From: Treponema sp.
GTDB lineage: Bacteria > Spirochaetota > Spirochaetia > Treponematales > Treponemataceae
NCBI GenBank assembly: GCA_017616165.1
Contig: JAFZYR010000037.1
Coordinates: 1 to 49,417 of the forward strand
Direction of reading: 5' to 3'
DNA: 49,417 nt
Within the stretch, counting starts at the first letter, position 1. The number at the start of each line of letters is the position of its first letter. Both the position numbers and the translations under genes were made by a program. Shown here piece after piece: positions 13,463 to 21,848 of this stretch. The notes under the pieces are model-generated. The model did no database searches, was not told the origin of the DNA, and worked only from the letters and a program-made list of their open reading frames with translations.

Positions 13463-15193
13463 TTAGGCATCCAGCTCATCAAGCTTACGGTTGAGTTCAA
13501 TTATCCTTGTATGAAGATAATGATCAACCGTTGTTTTTTCCAGAACTCCAAGAGCCTCACCATCGGTATCTACAATGGCCATGGCATCAATATCGTTTTC
13601 TTCAAAAAGTGAGTAAGCATCCGGCAGAGTTGTAGAAGGCTTTACGGTTATTTTTGCAGGATCCATTACATCCATTGCAAGCATGCTTTCGGCAAAATCT
13701 CCAATCTGCATAACCTCTTTAAGATGTTCAAGGCTTATAACTCCAACCAGCTTTCCCTGTGAATTTTTTACTGCATAGTTTAAATTCTGGTTACGGCTAA
13801 AGGAGTTTAAGATTGTAAACAGGCTTTCGGTTTCGCTTACAATTGCCGGAGAATCATAATTACAGATTTTTTCTTTTCCCCACATAACATCTGTAACGCG
13901 GGAATTCTTTTTAATATCATCAACCGTTACATTCAGGCCGCATTCACCAGCCTTGGTAACACCAATCTTTACAAACACAGGACCTGCCAGCTGAACAATA
14001 AAGGTTGTGGCAGTAATGATAAGAAGAATCTCCGGTCCAATTGAATTTGCAAAATCATTTCCTGCTGCAATTGAAAGACCTATTGCAACACCGGCCTGAC
14101 TGAGCAGACAATAAGGCAGATATTTCTGGACTGTCTTTGGAGCCTTTGTAAGCCAGGCACCAAAGGAAGAACCAATCGACTTACCAAGTGTACGGCCAAA
14201 TACATAAAGCAGGGCAATGAGTCCAAGGAACGGTGTAATAATCCAGATGTTAAGCTTGGCACCTACCAGTACAAAAAACAGAACATAAATTGGCGGTGTA
14301 TATTTGTCTACAAGCGGGAACACTGCCCTGGTTTTTGCAGGAGCAAAGTTTACCATAACAAAGCCAAGGCTCATGGCTGCAAGGATGTTATCAAAATTAA
14401 AGGTTTCGCAAACGCCGGTGCTCAAAAACAGACAGCCCAAGGCAAAGGTAAGGATTCTTCCTTCCTTGTTTAAAAGGCGGCGTGTAATAATGCTCAGTAA
14501 AAATCCAAAGGCACCGCCAATAAGCATAGAGCCGACAATATCACGAACAATATTAAGCAGCTGAGGCCAGAACCCAAGCGCATTGCCACCAATAATTGGA
14601 GTTACGATTGTACTGGCAATTGTATAAAGCACAAGGGCAACAGCATCGTCCATGGCTACAATTCCATAAACGGTTGTAGTAAGCGGACCGCGTGTCCTGT
14701 ATTCAGCAAGAACATCGGTTGTTGCGGCAGGTGCAGTTGCAGAACAAATGGCACCCAAAATTAATCCGAGAGAAAGTGCGTGACCAATATCCTTTGTAAA
14801 AAGCCATACCACCAGCGTTACAATACCGCCAACTACAATGGCAGGAGTAATTGCTTCGAACAAAAGAATACTTATAAACTGTTTGCCGTATTTTTTTATT
14901 ACGTTAAGCTTGAGTTCTCCTCCAATCAAAAATCCTATGAGAGAAAGAGCTACTGTACTTATAGGGTCCAGGGCAGAAATTACGGCAGGTTCCAGAATGT
15001 GAAAGCCCGAAGAACCGATTAAGATTCCCATTACAATGTAACCGACAACCTGGGGAATCTTGAGCTTTTGAAAAAGCCAGCCGCCAATGGCACCTGTAAA
15101 TAAAATAATTCCAAGCAGAAGAACTAACTGTGTTGCCTGGATTTTTGAAAAATGAAAAATGGCAGGGAGTAAATTCGCTAAAGGAGCATCCAT
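13463..15193 (-). CDS. CPA2-type cation:proton antiporter with C-terminal CBS pair
   Basis: 576 aa. Residues 1 to about 400 are a Na+/H+ exchanger domain with 12 or so helices. The last 150 residues form two CBS motifs (YAVKNSQGKLVGVISLEHL and AMAIVDTDGEALGVLEK), which usually bind adenine nucleotides and regulate transport. The ion (Na+ or K+) is not decided by sequence. It follows the lytic transglycosylase by 21 bases on the same strand. The only GAGG is 15 bases upstream, too far. A TAAAAT box ends 6 bases before the ATG, but no good -35 accompanies it. Confidence 0.88.
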   Translation of the reverse strand: MDAPLANLLPAIFHFSKIQATQLVLLLGIILFTGAIGGWLFQKLKIPQVVGYIVMGILIGSSGFHILEPAVISALDPISTVALSLIGFLIGGELKLNVIKKYGKQFISILLFEAITPAIVVGGIVTLVVWLFTKDIGHALSLGLILGAICSATAPAATTDVLAEYRTRGPLTTTVYGIVAMDDAVALVLYTIASTIVTPIIGGNALGFWPQLLNIVRDIVGSMLIGGAFGFLLSIITRRLLNKEGRILTFALGCLFLSTGVCETFNFDNILAAMSLGFVMVNFAPAKTRAVFPLVDKYTPPIYVLFFVLVGAKLNIWIITPFLGLIALLYVFGRTLGKSIGSSFGAWLTKAPKTVQKYLPYCLLSQAGVAIGLSIAAGNDFANSIGPEILLIITATTFIVQLAGPVFVKIGVTKAGECGLNVTVDDIKKNSRVTDVMWGKEKICNYDSPAIVSETESLFTILNSFSRNQNLNYAVKNSQGKLVGVISLEHLKEVMQIGDFAESMLAMDVMDPAKITVKPSTTLPDAYSLFEENDIDAMAIVDTDGEALGVLEKTTVDHYLHTRIIELNRKLDELDA

Positions 15194-15214
15194 AATTTGA
15201 TTTTAAAACCTCGT

Positions 15215-17341
15215 CTATTTTAACAGACCTTCTACTGTATTATAAAAGTCTGCATTATTGTATAAGTATTCATACATTACCGTGGCGCCTATGAGCTTGC
15301 GTCCGTATTCCCGGGTCTCGGAAACAGGAACGGTTTCCAGGAACAGATCCATATCAAGGCTGCTGCTTTTTCCAAACTCGAGCATGGAACTGTTGAGCCA
15401 GGTTGTTACCTTTCTAAAGCCTGCATTATAAGAAAAGAATGCTCTGAGCAGAGAGCCTTCTCCACGTCGTATAAGCTCCGAAAGATAGTAGGTTCCAAAC
15501 ATAATGTTTGTTTCCGGATCCGTAAGCTCATAATCCTTGAGCTTGAGCTTTTGTGCAATTTCGCCGGCAGTAGGACTCATAAGCTGTGTAAGGCCAACTG
15601 CACCTGCCGAACTGACAATCTCCTTGTCAAAAAAGCTTTCGCTGCGGATTAATGCATATATTACTGATGTATTAATATCGTACTTTTTTGCATAAGTGTC
15701 TACCAGGTTCTGAAAATTTTGCGGATAGACATTTTTCAAATCTTCTTTTCCAATACTCTCACTGCTCATATTAAGTGCACGCGAAGCTATTCGCAGGGCC
15801 TGTGAATAATAAACATCATCCTCATCGCCGCACTTATTCAAAAATGAAGCAAGATAAAAACCGGTCTGCGGAGAAACTTCGTCTTTATAATATGACAGCC
15901 AGGTGTCATATATTTTTTCGCGGAAGCCAAAGTAGGCATAGCCGTTGAGCAGATTGTCCAGCGGTGTAGGCTCCTCTGCCAGCTGTAAGGGTTTTGATCC
16001 ACCACCCTGTCCAAGTGCCTGCTCCAGCTGTTGTCCCTTAAGGCCAAGTCTGTAAGCTGCCATTATCCTGTAATAGGTGTTTGTACCGCTGTCCAGAGCC
16101 TTTTCAAAAACCTGCTTTACGCATTCTTCCTTCTGGTCGGGCTGTGGTTCTATAAAGCCTTCTTCTATAAGGCGGCCGTAAATATAGGCAAGCTGACTCA
16201 GAGTTTCCTTTGTAGCATAACCATCGAGTGCATTAAGCAGCGGTTCAAAGGCAGACCATTTGGCATTTACAATAAGTGAAGGAATGAGCGTGTCAAAAAA
16301 GTCTTCAAAATACTCAGGGTCATCCCACTGACGGGCATAATCTGCTATAGAATCAAGGGTTTTATCAAGCGAAAGCTTAAGGCTGGTTTTCATAAGATAC
16401 CACAGCGCATTGTCCTTTTTGGAGGCATCGTCTGTAGAAGCAATTGCATTTTCGTAACAGGTGCTTGCCTGCTTGTAATAAAGATTGGCACCGTCATAAA
16501 GTCTTGCAGCATAAAACCACATGTAAAATTCGGCAGGCGTACCCTTAAGAAGCTCTGCTTCCTTTCTTAGAAAAACCGCATCCTGAACAATCTGCTCGGA
16601 GCCATACAAAAAGGATTTTCCAAGGTCAGAGGCAAGCATGGCACAAGGTTCAAGCTCGCCGCCTTCAAAATAGGAAAGAAGCTGTCCCGCAAGAGCATAG
16701 CCGCTAAGATAGTCACGACGGTAAATGTACAGTCTGTATGAAAGGGCAAAATCCTGCGGAGTTGGTTCGTATAATTCTTCAAAAACCTTCTGGTCCAAAA
16801 GCGGAGAATAAACATCCCGGTAAAACTGATACTGCTCCTGACTTAGCTGGCGGCTTGTAAACCAGGTATAAACCTCGGAAAAAAAGCGATCTTCCATATT
16901 AAGCTTTTGAAGCGTGAGCATTCTTATTTTTATGAGACTGTCCTGGTCCTGGGCAAAATCAAGGTCATCGGTAAGGTCTATAAGCTTACGCAGCTCGTTT
17001 GACTCCAGATACTGCTGTGCAAGAATGAGCTTGGTGTCTGCATCCGGAAAATTTTTATAAAGGAATTCGGCAGCAGCATTTTTTTCCTGTAGGTTACCAA
17101 GCTTTGCAAGCTGAATGGCACTTTCCCTTGCACAATAATAGGTTCCCTTTTTAATGCAGCTGTTAAATTTTTGAATTGCCTCTTTTGTATTACCTTCGTC
17201 CAGCTTTTGAAGTCCTATAAAATAATCGGCATCGGGACCAAATTTTTCGTTGGACGGACAGGATGTCAAAACTGCCGCAAGCATTATGCCCGCAGCAGCT
17301 AAAAGAGAAAGCTTAAATAAACGTGTTTTTCCCCGGTTCAC
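15215..17341 (-). CDS. Lytic transglycosylase lipoprotein (SLT domain, helical repeat superhelix)
   Basis: 708 aa. A lipoprotein signal peptide ends at L-T-S-C (Cys28), followed by a long array of TPR-like helical repeats and a C-terminal SLT domain. The catalytic Glu lies in A-L-I-R-S-E-S-F-F, followed by A-G-A-V-G-L-T-Q-L-M and the later Y-N-A-G motif. This is the architecture of Slt70-type enzymes, which cut murein to 1,6-anhydromuropeptides in the periplasm. It is followed by an antiporter and preceded by a LysM protein 18 bases away, all on one strand, so a cell-wall operon is likely. Confidence 0.9.
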   Translation of the reverse strand: MNRGKTRLFKLSLLAAAGIMLAAVLTSCPSNEKFGPDADYFIGLQKLDEGNTKEAIQKFNSCIKKGTYYCARESAIQLAKLGNLQEKNAAAEFLYKNFPDADTKLILAQQYLESNELRKLIDLTDDLDFAQDQDSLIKIRMLTLQKLNMEDRFFSEVYTWFTSRQLSQEQYQFYRDVYSPLLDQKVFEELYEPTPQDFALSYRLYIYRRDYLSGYALAGQLLSYFEGGELEPCAMLASDLGKSFLYGSEQIVQDAVFLRKEAELLKGTPAEFYMWFYAARLYDGANLYYKQASTCYENAIASTDDASKKDNALWYLMKTSLKLSLDKTLDSIADYARQWDDPEYFEDFFDTLIPSLIVNAKWSAFEPLLNALDGYATKETLSQLAYIYGRLIEEGFIEPQPDQKEECVKQVFEKALDSGTNTYYRIMAAYRLGLKGQQLEQALGQGGGSKPLQLAEEPTPLDNLLNGYAYFGFREKIYDTWLSYYKDEVSPQTGFYLASFLNKCGDEDDVYYSQALRIASRALNMSSESIGKEDLKNVYPQNFQNLVDTYAKKYDINTSVIYALIRSESFFDKEIVSSAGAVGLTQLMSPTAGEIAQKLKLKDYELTDPETNIMFGTYYLSELIRRGEGSLLRAFFSYNAGFRKVTTWLNSSMLEFGKSSSLDMDLFLETVPVSETREYGRKLIGATVMYEYLYNNADFYNTVEGLLK

Positions 17342-17359
17342 GATTATTCACTTATACCA

Positions 17360-18907
17360 TTATTCAGACGGAATTGTAATTACAGTTCCCGAAATAATGT
17401 GATCCGGATTTTTTATATTATTGTAGCTGGCAATTTTTTTATAACGCCATGGATTTTTGTAGTAGGTATCTGCAATATCCCACAGAGTGTCACCCCACTT
17501 GATTTTGTAGGTAACACCGGCAGGCTTTGTTTCGGCTGCAGGAGGTGGCACTGGCTTTACATCCTCGGCTTTTTCAATTACTACAACCTCGTCTTCTTTT
17601 GCTGCAGGAACAGGGTCCGGCTTTTTCTCCTGTGCTTTTGTTTCCTTAGGAGCTTCTGCCTGCTTTTCTACTGCTGTTTCCTGACTGGTCTTTTGAGCAC
17701 GCTTGAGGCGCAGATTAAACTTTGTGGGCAGAACAAGAAGTACAAGCGCTGTTGCAACAAGACAGATAATTGCACAGATTATGCAGATAATAACAGGTGC
17801 ACGGGTTTTCTTTTTAAAGTCGTCATCCTGATTTTCTGAAGAATTACCCATTTCGGTTTCTTTATCATAAAGGCCTGTAAAGTCCATGCCTCCAGTTGTA
17901 GCAACCGGTGGTTCAAGATCTTCAGTGCCGTCGTTTGTATCACTAAGAAGTGCCTGCTCGGCTTCCATTGTGTTGTCATCAAACATTGAATCATCCTGTT
18001 CTTCCGGTTCATCAAAGTCTGGCATTTCAAAGGAGTCGTTGTCGGCTACGGTTGGTTCGTCGAGTGTAGTGTCGTCTGCAATGGTTGTGTCATCCAGAGT
18101 TACGTCCTCTTCAGGAGCAGCTTCTTCTGTAATTGTGGTTTCGTCAAAATCAGGGAGTGTATCGTCTGAAATAGTTGCGTCGTCTGTAATGCCGGAATCC
18201 TCTGTTATTTCGGTCTCTTCAAAGTCTGGGAGAGCATCCTCTGCAATTGTTGTGTCGTCAAGTGCAACGTCATCCTCGGCAACAGTGTCATCCTCTGCAA
18301 AAGTCATGTCGTCATCTGCAACAGCTTCATCAAAGCTTGCAAGGCCTTCGTCCACAGGGGCCGGTTCTTCTTCATCATCATTTTTGTTTGAGGCAATTGC
18401 TGCAGCGGCCAAAAGTCCTGCTCCTGCAACTGCTGCACCAGCGGCAATGGCTGCACCGTTTCCAGAAGCTTCTTCCTCTTGCTCTGCAGGCTCTTCTGCC
18501 GGCACCTCTTCAACAGGCTCTTCTTCAGCCGGTGTTTCTTCAATAGAATAATCATCTGCCTGAAGGCGTTCTTCTACAGTGCGTGAAACAAGGGTTATTT
18601 CAGAATTGCTTGTTGTTCCGGTTTCAGGGTCTGCAATGGAATATGAAAGCTCTCCGTTTTCATCAAGGTCAACATCAAACGAAATGCTTGGCTCTCCGTT
18701 AGGATGTTCATTGAGGTTTTCAATTTTAAGGGTATCAATATACTCTGCGTCCTCCATGGAGCAGGTTTTTGAACGATACAGATCGACCATTACGCAAGTC
18801 TGATTGTTGTGCGCAGTAGTCAATTCAAGAGTCTTTTTCTGTGCCGACCCTTCTTCCATAATCGGATAGAAAGAGCCGTCCGCAAGTTTAATTCCGACAG
18901 TCCTCAT
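17360..18907 (-). CDS. Membrane-anchored LysM protein with Hsp70 substrate-domain-like N-terminus
   Basis: 515 aa from ATG 18907 (GAGG 8 bases upstream; a TTG two codons earlier is less likely). Residues 1-100 resemble the beta-sandwich substrate-binding domain of Hsp70: S-F-D-V-D-L-D-E-N-G-E-L-S-Y-S-I-A-D near 76-93 matches the DnaK pattern F-D-I-D-x-N-G-I-L-x-V-x-A. Then come a Pro/Glu-rich part, an Ala-rich hydrophobic patch, about 170 residues of Asp/Thr/Glu low-complexity repeats, a membrane helix (around 370-395), a Lys/Pro-rich linker and a C-terminal LysM that should bind peptidoglycan. The order suggests the acidic part is cytoplasmic and LysM periplasmic. The ATPase part of Hsp70 is missing. 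Confidence 0.8.
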   Translation of the reverse strand: MRTVGIKLADGSFYPIMEEGSAQKKTLELTTAHNNQTCVMVDLYRSKTCSMEDAEYIDTLKIENLNEHPNGEPSISFDVDLDENGELSYSIADPETGTTSNSEITLVSRTVEERLQADDYSIEETPAEEEPVEEVPAEEPAEQEEEASGNGAAIAAGAAVAGAGLLAAAAIASNKNDDEEEPAPVDEGLASFDEAVADDDMTFAEDDTVAEDDVALDDTTIAEDALPDFEETEITEDSGITDDATISDDTLPDFDETTITEEAAPEEDVTLDDTTIADDTTLDEPTVADNDSFEMPDFDEPEEQDDSMFDDNTMEAEQALLSDTNDGTEDLEPPVATTGGMDFTGLYDKETEMGNSSENQDDDFKKKTRAPVIICIICAIICLVATALVLLVLPTKFNLRLKRAQKTSQETAVEKQAEAPKETKAQEKKPDPVPAAKEDEVVVIEKAEDVKPVPPPAAETKPAGVTYKIKWGDTLWDIADTYYKNPWRYKKIASYNNIKNPDHIISGTVITIPSE

Positions 18908-18944
18908 AAACAAAACCTCGTTTTATAAATACATTTATTACATC

Positions 18945-19772
18945 TTACTGATAGGTATATTCTGACATTGCAATAAGCTCGTTTACAGTTGAACCGAACT
19001 TCTGTGCAACATTGTATTCAGAAACCTTAGAAACATTTCCACCTGCATCGTACTTGATGATAATGCGGTTTGTTACCTGCTTTGTAGAATCATAGGTAGT
19101 AATTTCAGAAAGAGTTCCGTTTGATGCATAGCGGAAAACCTGTCTTTCTGTTTCACCGCTAAAGGCATCATAAGTCAAAAGTGAATCGATTCTTCCGTCG
19201 TCAGAATAAGTATAGGTTTCCTGAACATCAAGAGAACCGTCTGCAGAATATTCAAATACATCCGAAAGCTTTCCTGCAGAATTATATTTGTAAATAATCT
19301 TCCACAAAAGTGCACCGTCGCCGTCATAGCCTGTTTCATCGGCAAGCTTTCCGTCTGCATACTGGAAGATTGTTTTTGCTCTTAAAAGACCGTTCTTGTC
19401 ATATTCAGAAACATCTGCCTTCTGTCCGTTATTGTAGGTGTTTACGTTGCGCCACAAAAGCTTAGAATCTGCATCGTATGCAAACTGCTCTGTAAGGTTT
19501 CCGTATACATCATACTTGCTTGTGATTTTGCTGAGCACTGCATCTCTAGCAGAAAGCTCTGTAATATCTATTGCACGTCCTGAATTATCCAGAGTTGTAA
19601 TTGTCTTTAAAACCGGAGTACGTGTCAGGTTTCCGAATTTTGATCCGATATCATAATCGATCTGTGTATAATTTTTTACATTACCGTTGATTTGAACATA
19701 ATTAAAAATGTCCAGACCAAAGAGTGAAAAGCTCATTGCTGCAGCTGCAATAAGAGTTATAATCTTTTTCAT
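18945..19772 (-). CDS. Secreted protein with YD-like beta-strand repeats
   Basis: 275 aa with a signal peptide (MKKIITLIAAAAMSFSLFG). The mature protein is built from about nine repeats of 20-24 residues with the pattern Y-x-x-x-G-x-L-x-x-x-x-x-Y-D/S, as in TIFQYADGKLADETGYDGDG. They resemble YD/RHS or MORN-type strand repeats that form a solenoid or barrel. No toxin domain follows, so it is probably a periplasmic or surface structural or binding protein. GGAGG lies 6 bases before the ATG. It precedes the LysM gene by 37 bases on the same strand. Confidence 0.75.
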   Translation of the reverse strand: MKKIITLIAAAAMSFSLFGLDIFNYVQINGNVKNYTQIDYDIGSKFGNLTRTPVLKTITTLDNSGRAIDITELSARDAVLSKITSKYDVYGNLTEQFAYDADSKLLWRNVNTYNNGQKADVSEYDKNGLLRAKTIFQYADGKLADETGYDGDGALLWKIIYKYNSAGKLSDVFEYSADGSLDVQETYTYSDDGRIDSLLTYDAFSGETERQVFRYASNGTLSEITTYDSTKQVTNRIIIKYDAGGNVSKVSEYNVAQKFGSTVNELIAMSEYTYQ

Positions 19773-19854
19773 AGTGCCTCCAAACTCAATCTTTAATTCA
19801 ATTAAGATATGTGCTACTATTATATCACAATATAGAAAAAAATGGGAGATATTT

Positions 19855-20625
19855 TTGAATTCAAATCAGTGGCAGGCCTTGTGCAGCTTTAAAAAGGATT
19901 TTAAGCAGAAAATTGAAGAATGGTCCGGTCTCATTCCAGAGCTTGCACAGCTGCAAAAACAGGCGGCAGAGCTGGCAAAAACTCCCTCCTACCCTTTTGA
20001 AACTCCCGTTGTTTATAACACAGATCTGGACAAAATCACCCCGCAGGATGATATAAAGCTCATTGTAATTGGCGATAACCCGGGAAAAGACGAGCAGCTT
20101 GCCAAAAATCAGCGCTACCTTTGCGGTCAAGCAGGAAAAATTGCAGACGGATTTTTTAAACGCAACCCGCCGCTTGGCATAGACTTTCGCAAAAACGTAA
20201 TTATTCTGAATAAAACCCCGGTTCATAGTGCCAAAACAGCCCAGCTACGCACAATGATGAAAAACGGAGGACAGAAGGTCCAGGAGCTTATACTCCAAAG
20301 CCAGCTTTGGATGGCACAAAGGACTGCAGAGCTTACAAAAGACCTGGGTTGTGAGCTCTGGCTTGTAGGTTATTCCGAGCTTAAGGGCAAGGGCTTTTTT
20401 GTTCCTTACCGCGACCAGCTGAACGCCTGTCTTGAAGGCACACAAGAGTGGCAAAGGGTTTACGTTTTTCAGCATTTTTCGATGAACCGCTTTACAATTG
20501 ATTTAGATGCCTTTGTACGACAGAATAGTCTGGCCGGACTGCCGCTTGCAGAACAGATTAAAAGAGTTGGAGAATTTCATAAACGGGAAATTTTTATGGA
20601 TTGCTTCGCCTGCGGCTCGCAATGA
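19855..20625 (+). CDS. Uracil-DNA glycosylase superfamily protein
   Basis: 256 aa. G-D-N-P-G-K-D-E at 73-80 corresponds to the family's first active-site motif, and V-I-I-L-N-K-T-P and Q-H-F-S-M-N-R (near the end) to later strands and the His-containing loop. Members excise uracil or other damaged bases, but some lack activity; this one belongs to a divergent branch. The start is TTG 19855 with GGGAG 6 bases upstream; earlier ATGs fall inside the divergent gene's leader. The last eight residues and the stop codon are supplied by a dispersed palindromic repeat. Confidence 0.75.
   Translation: MNSNQWQALCSFKKDFKQKIEEWSGLIPELAQLQKQAAELAKTPSYPFETPVVYNTDLDKITPQDDIKLIVIGDNPGKDEQLAKNQRYLCGQAGKIADGFFKRNPPLGIDFRKNVIILNKTPVHSAKTAQLRTMMKNGGQKVQELILQSQLWMAQRTAELTKDLGCELWLVGYSELKGKGFFVPYRDQLNACLEGTQEWQRVYVFQHFSMNRFTIDLDAFVRQNSLAGLPLAEQIKRVGEFHKREIFMDCFACGSQ
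20599..20625. repeat. Dispersed palindromic repeat forming the end of the UDG-like gene
   Basis: GATTGCTTCGC...GCTCGCAATGA, an imperfect palindrome matching one half of the larger repeat at 27403-27481. It lies between two convergent genes and contains the stop codon of the upstream one. Confidence 0.75.
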
Positions 20626-20655
20626 CGCGCTGGTGGTTGTTCTCGCAAGGACAGG

Positions 20656-21768
20656 TTAGTGCTTGTCCTTGATGATTTCGTTTTCTGTGGCTTCTTCTTC
20701 GGTAGGTAACTCGCGGCCATCTACGGCAGCAAGCTCCTTTGCAAGGTTCTTTCTGTTGATTGCACGGTTTGTGTAGTGAATAACACTAAAGAAGATTACC
20801 ATAAAGATAAAGCCTTCCAGAAGAATTGCAGTTCCCTTGAGCTTTCCTATAAAGAACGAAAGGATTACCATGCCGCACAAAAGAGTCTGAATAAATACAA
20901 TAAGGTGCAGGGCCTGTTTTTTTGTATAACCAATGTTCAAAAGCTTATGATGCAGATGTGCACGGTCCGGAGACATAATAGGACGCTTGTCTCTTAAACG
21001 GCGCCAGATTGCAGCAATTGTATCGAAAACCGGGAAGGCGGTAAGAATGAGCATGATAAGGAATTTATTGTATTCAAAAATATCGCTGGAAGTATAAAGC
21101 GGAATGGTTGCAATCATAAAGCCCAGGAACTGACTTCCGTCGTCGCCCATAAAAAGCTTGGCTGGCGGCCAGTTAAAGCACAAAAAGCCAAAGATTGCTC
21201 CGCCCAGAATAAAGCAGATGCCGGCTTCCATGTTGTTGGAAAGCAGATAAAGCACGCCAAGTGTGGTAACTGCTGTAAACGAAAGCGAACCGCAAAGTCC
21301 GTCAAGTCCATCTATAAGGTTATAGGCATTTATAACACCAAGCACCCATCCAAAGGTAAGGATAAAGCTTATTGGTGTAGGCAAAACCCATCCGAAAATC
21401 TGAGTAAAGCGGTAGCCGTTAAAGGTAACCAGAGCAGTTGCTGCAAGCTGAACTACAAGCTTGAGCTTTGCAGAAAGCGTAAAAATATCATCAAGAAGAC
21501 CAAAAACAAAGATTATAAAGGCTGCAATAAGTATAGGAAGGGATCGCATAACACTAAGCTGGGTTGTAAATACAAGGTAAAGTGCTACAGAAATAATAAA
21601 TGAGGTAACAATTCCTACTCCGCCAAGACGAGAAATGTTTCCGCTGTGTACCTTGCGTTCATCCTGATAGTCATAAAGATTATGTTTATTGCAAAAATAG
21701 ATAATGATAGGCATTAAAATTAAGGAGAGAACGATAGATAAAACGATAAACAAACTCATTTTTAGCAT
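20656..21768 (-). CDS. wecA: WecA/TagO-type polyprenyl-phosphate sugar-1-phosphate transferase
   Basis: 370 aa with about eleven membrane helices. Family motifs are D-E-R-K-V-H-S-G-x-I-S-R-L-G-G near 38-52, the catalytic loop N-A-Y-N-L-I-D-G-L-D-G-L, K-L-F-M-G-D-D-G-S, and H-L-H-H-K-L-L. These enzymes move a HexNAc-1-phosphate from UDP to undecaprenyl phosphate, starting a surface glycan. The H-L-H-H motif favours the WecA/TagO branch over MraY. No further glycan genes are adjacent. The ATG at 21768 is supported by a promoter ending 7 bases upstream; an ATG three codons later is the alternative. Confidence 0.88.
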   Translation of the reverse strand: MLKMSLFIVLSIVLSLILMPIIIYFCNKHNLYDYQDERKVHSGNISRLGGVGIVTSFIISVALYLVFTTQLSVMRSLPILIAAFIIFVFGLLDDIFTLSAKLKLVVQLAATALVTFNGYRFTQIFGWVLPTPISFILTFGWVLGVINAYNLIDGLDGLCGSLSFTAVTTLGVLYLLSNNMEAGICFILGGAIFGFLCFNWPPAKLFMGDDGSQFLGFMIATIPLYTSSDIFEYNKFLIMLILTAFPVFDTIAAIWRRLRDKRPIMSPDRAHLHHKLLNIGYTKKQALHLIVFIQTLLCGMVILSFFIGKLKGTAILLEGFIFMVIFFSVIHYTNRAINRKNLAKELAAVDGRELPTEEEATENEIIKDKH

Positions 21769-21775
21769 TTAGTTA

Positions 21776-21804
21776 AATATAACAAGATTTTTGCATAAAA
21801 ACAA
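21776..21804 (-). promoter_or_regulatory. Leaderless promoter of the wecA-like gene
   Basis: TTGTTT (21799-21804), 17-bp spacer, TATATT (21776-21781), then 7 bases to the ATG. It is back to back with the promoter of the Rsm22 gene. Confidence 0.5.
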
Positions 21805-21812
21805 TAATAACC

Positions 21813-21841
21813 TTGTGTCAGACCCCTATTTTTTGTATATT
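21813..21841 (+). promoter_or_regulatory. Leaderless promoter of the Rsm22 gene
   Basis: TTGTGT (21813-21818), 17-bp spacer, TATATT (21836-21841), 7 bases to the ATG at 21849. No Shine-Dalgarno is present. Confidence 0.5.
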
Positions 21842-21848
21842 TTTTGTA

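Noticed and set aside
17886..18555. Long Ser-rich and Leu/Gln-rich frames opposite the LysM gene
   Set aside because: They are antisense or shifted readings of the Asp/Thr/Glu repeats; low complexity keeps several frames open.
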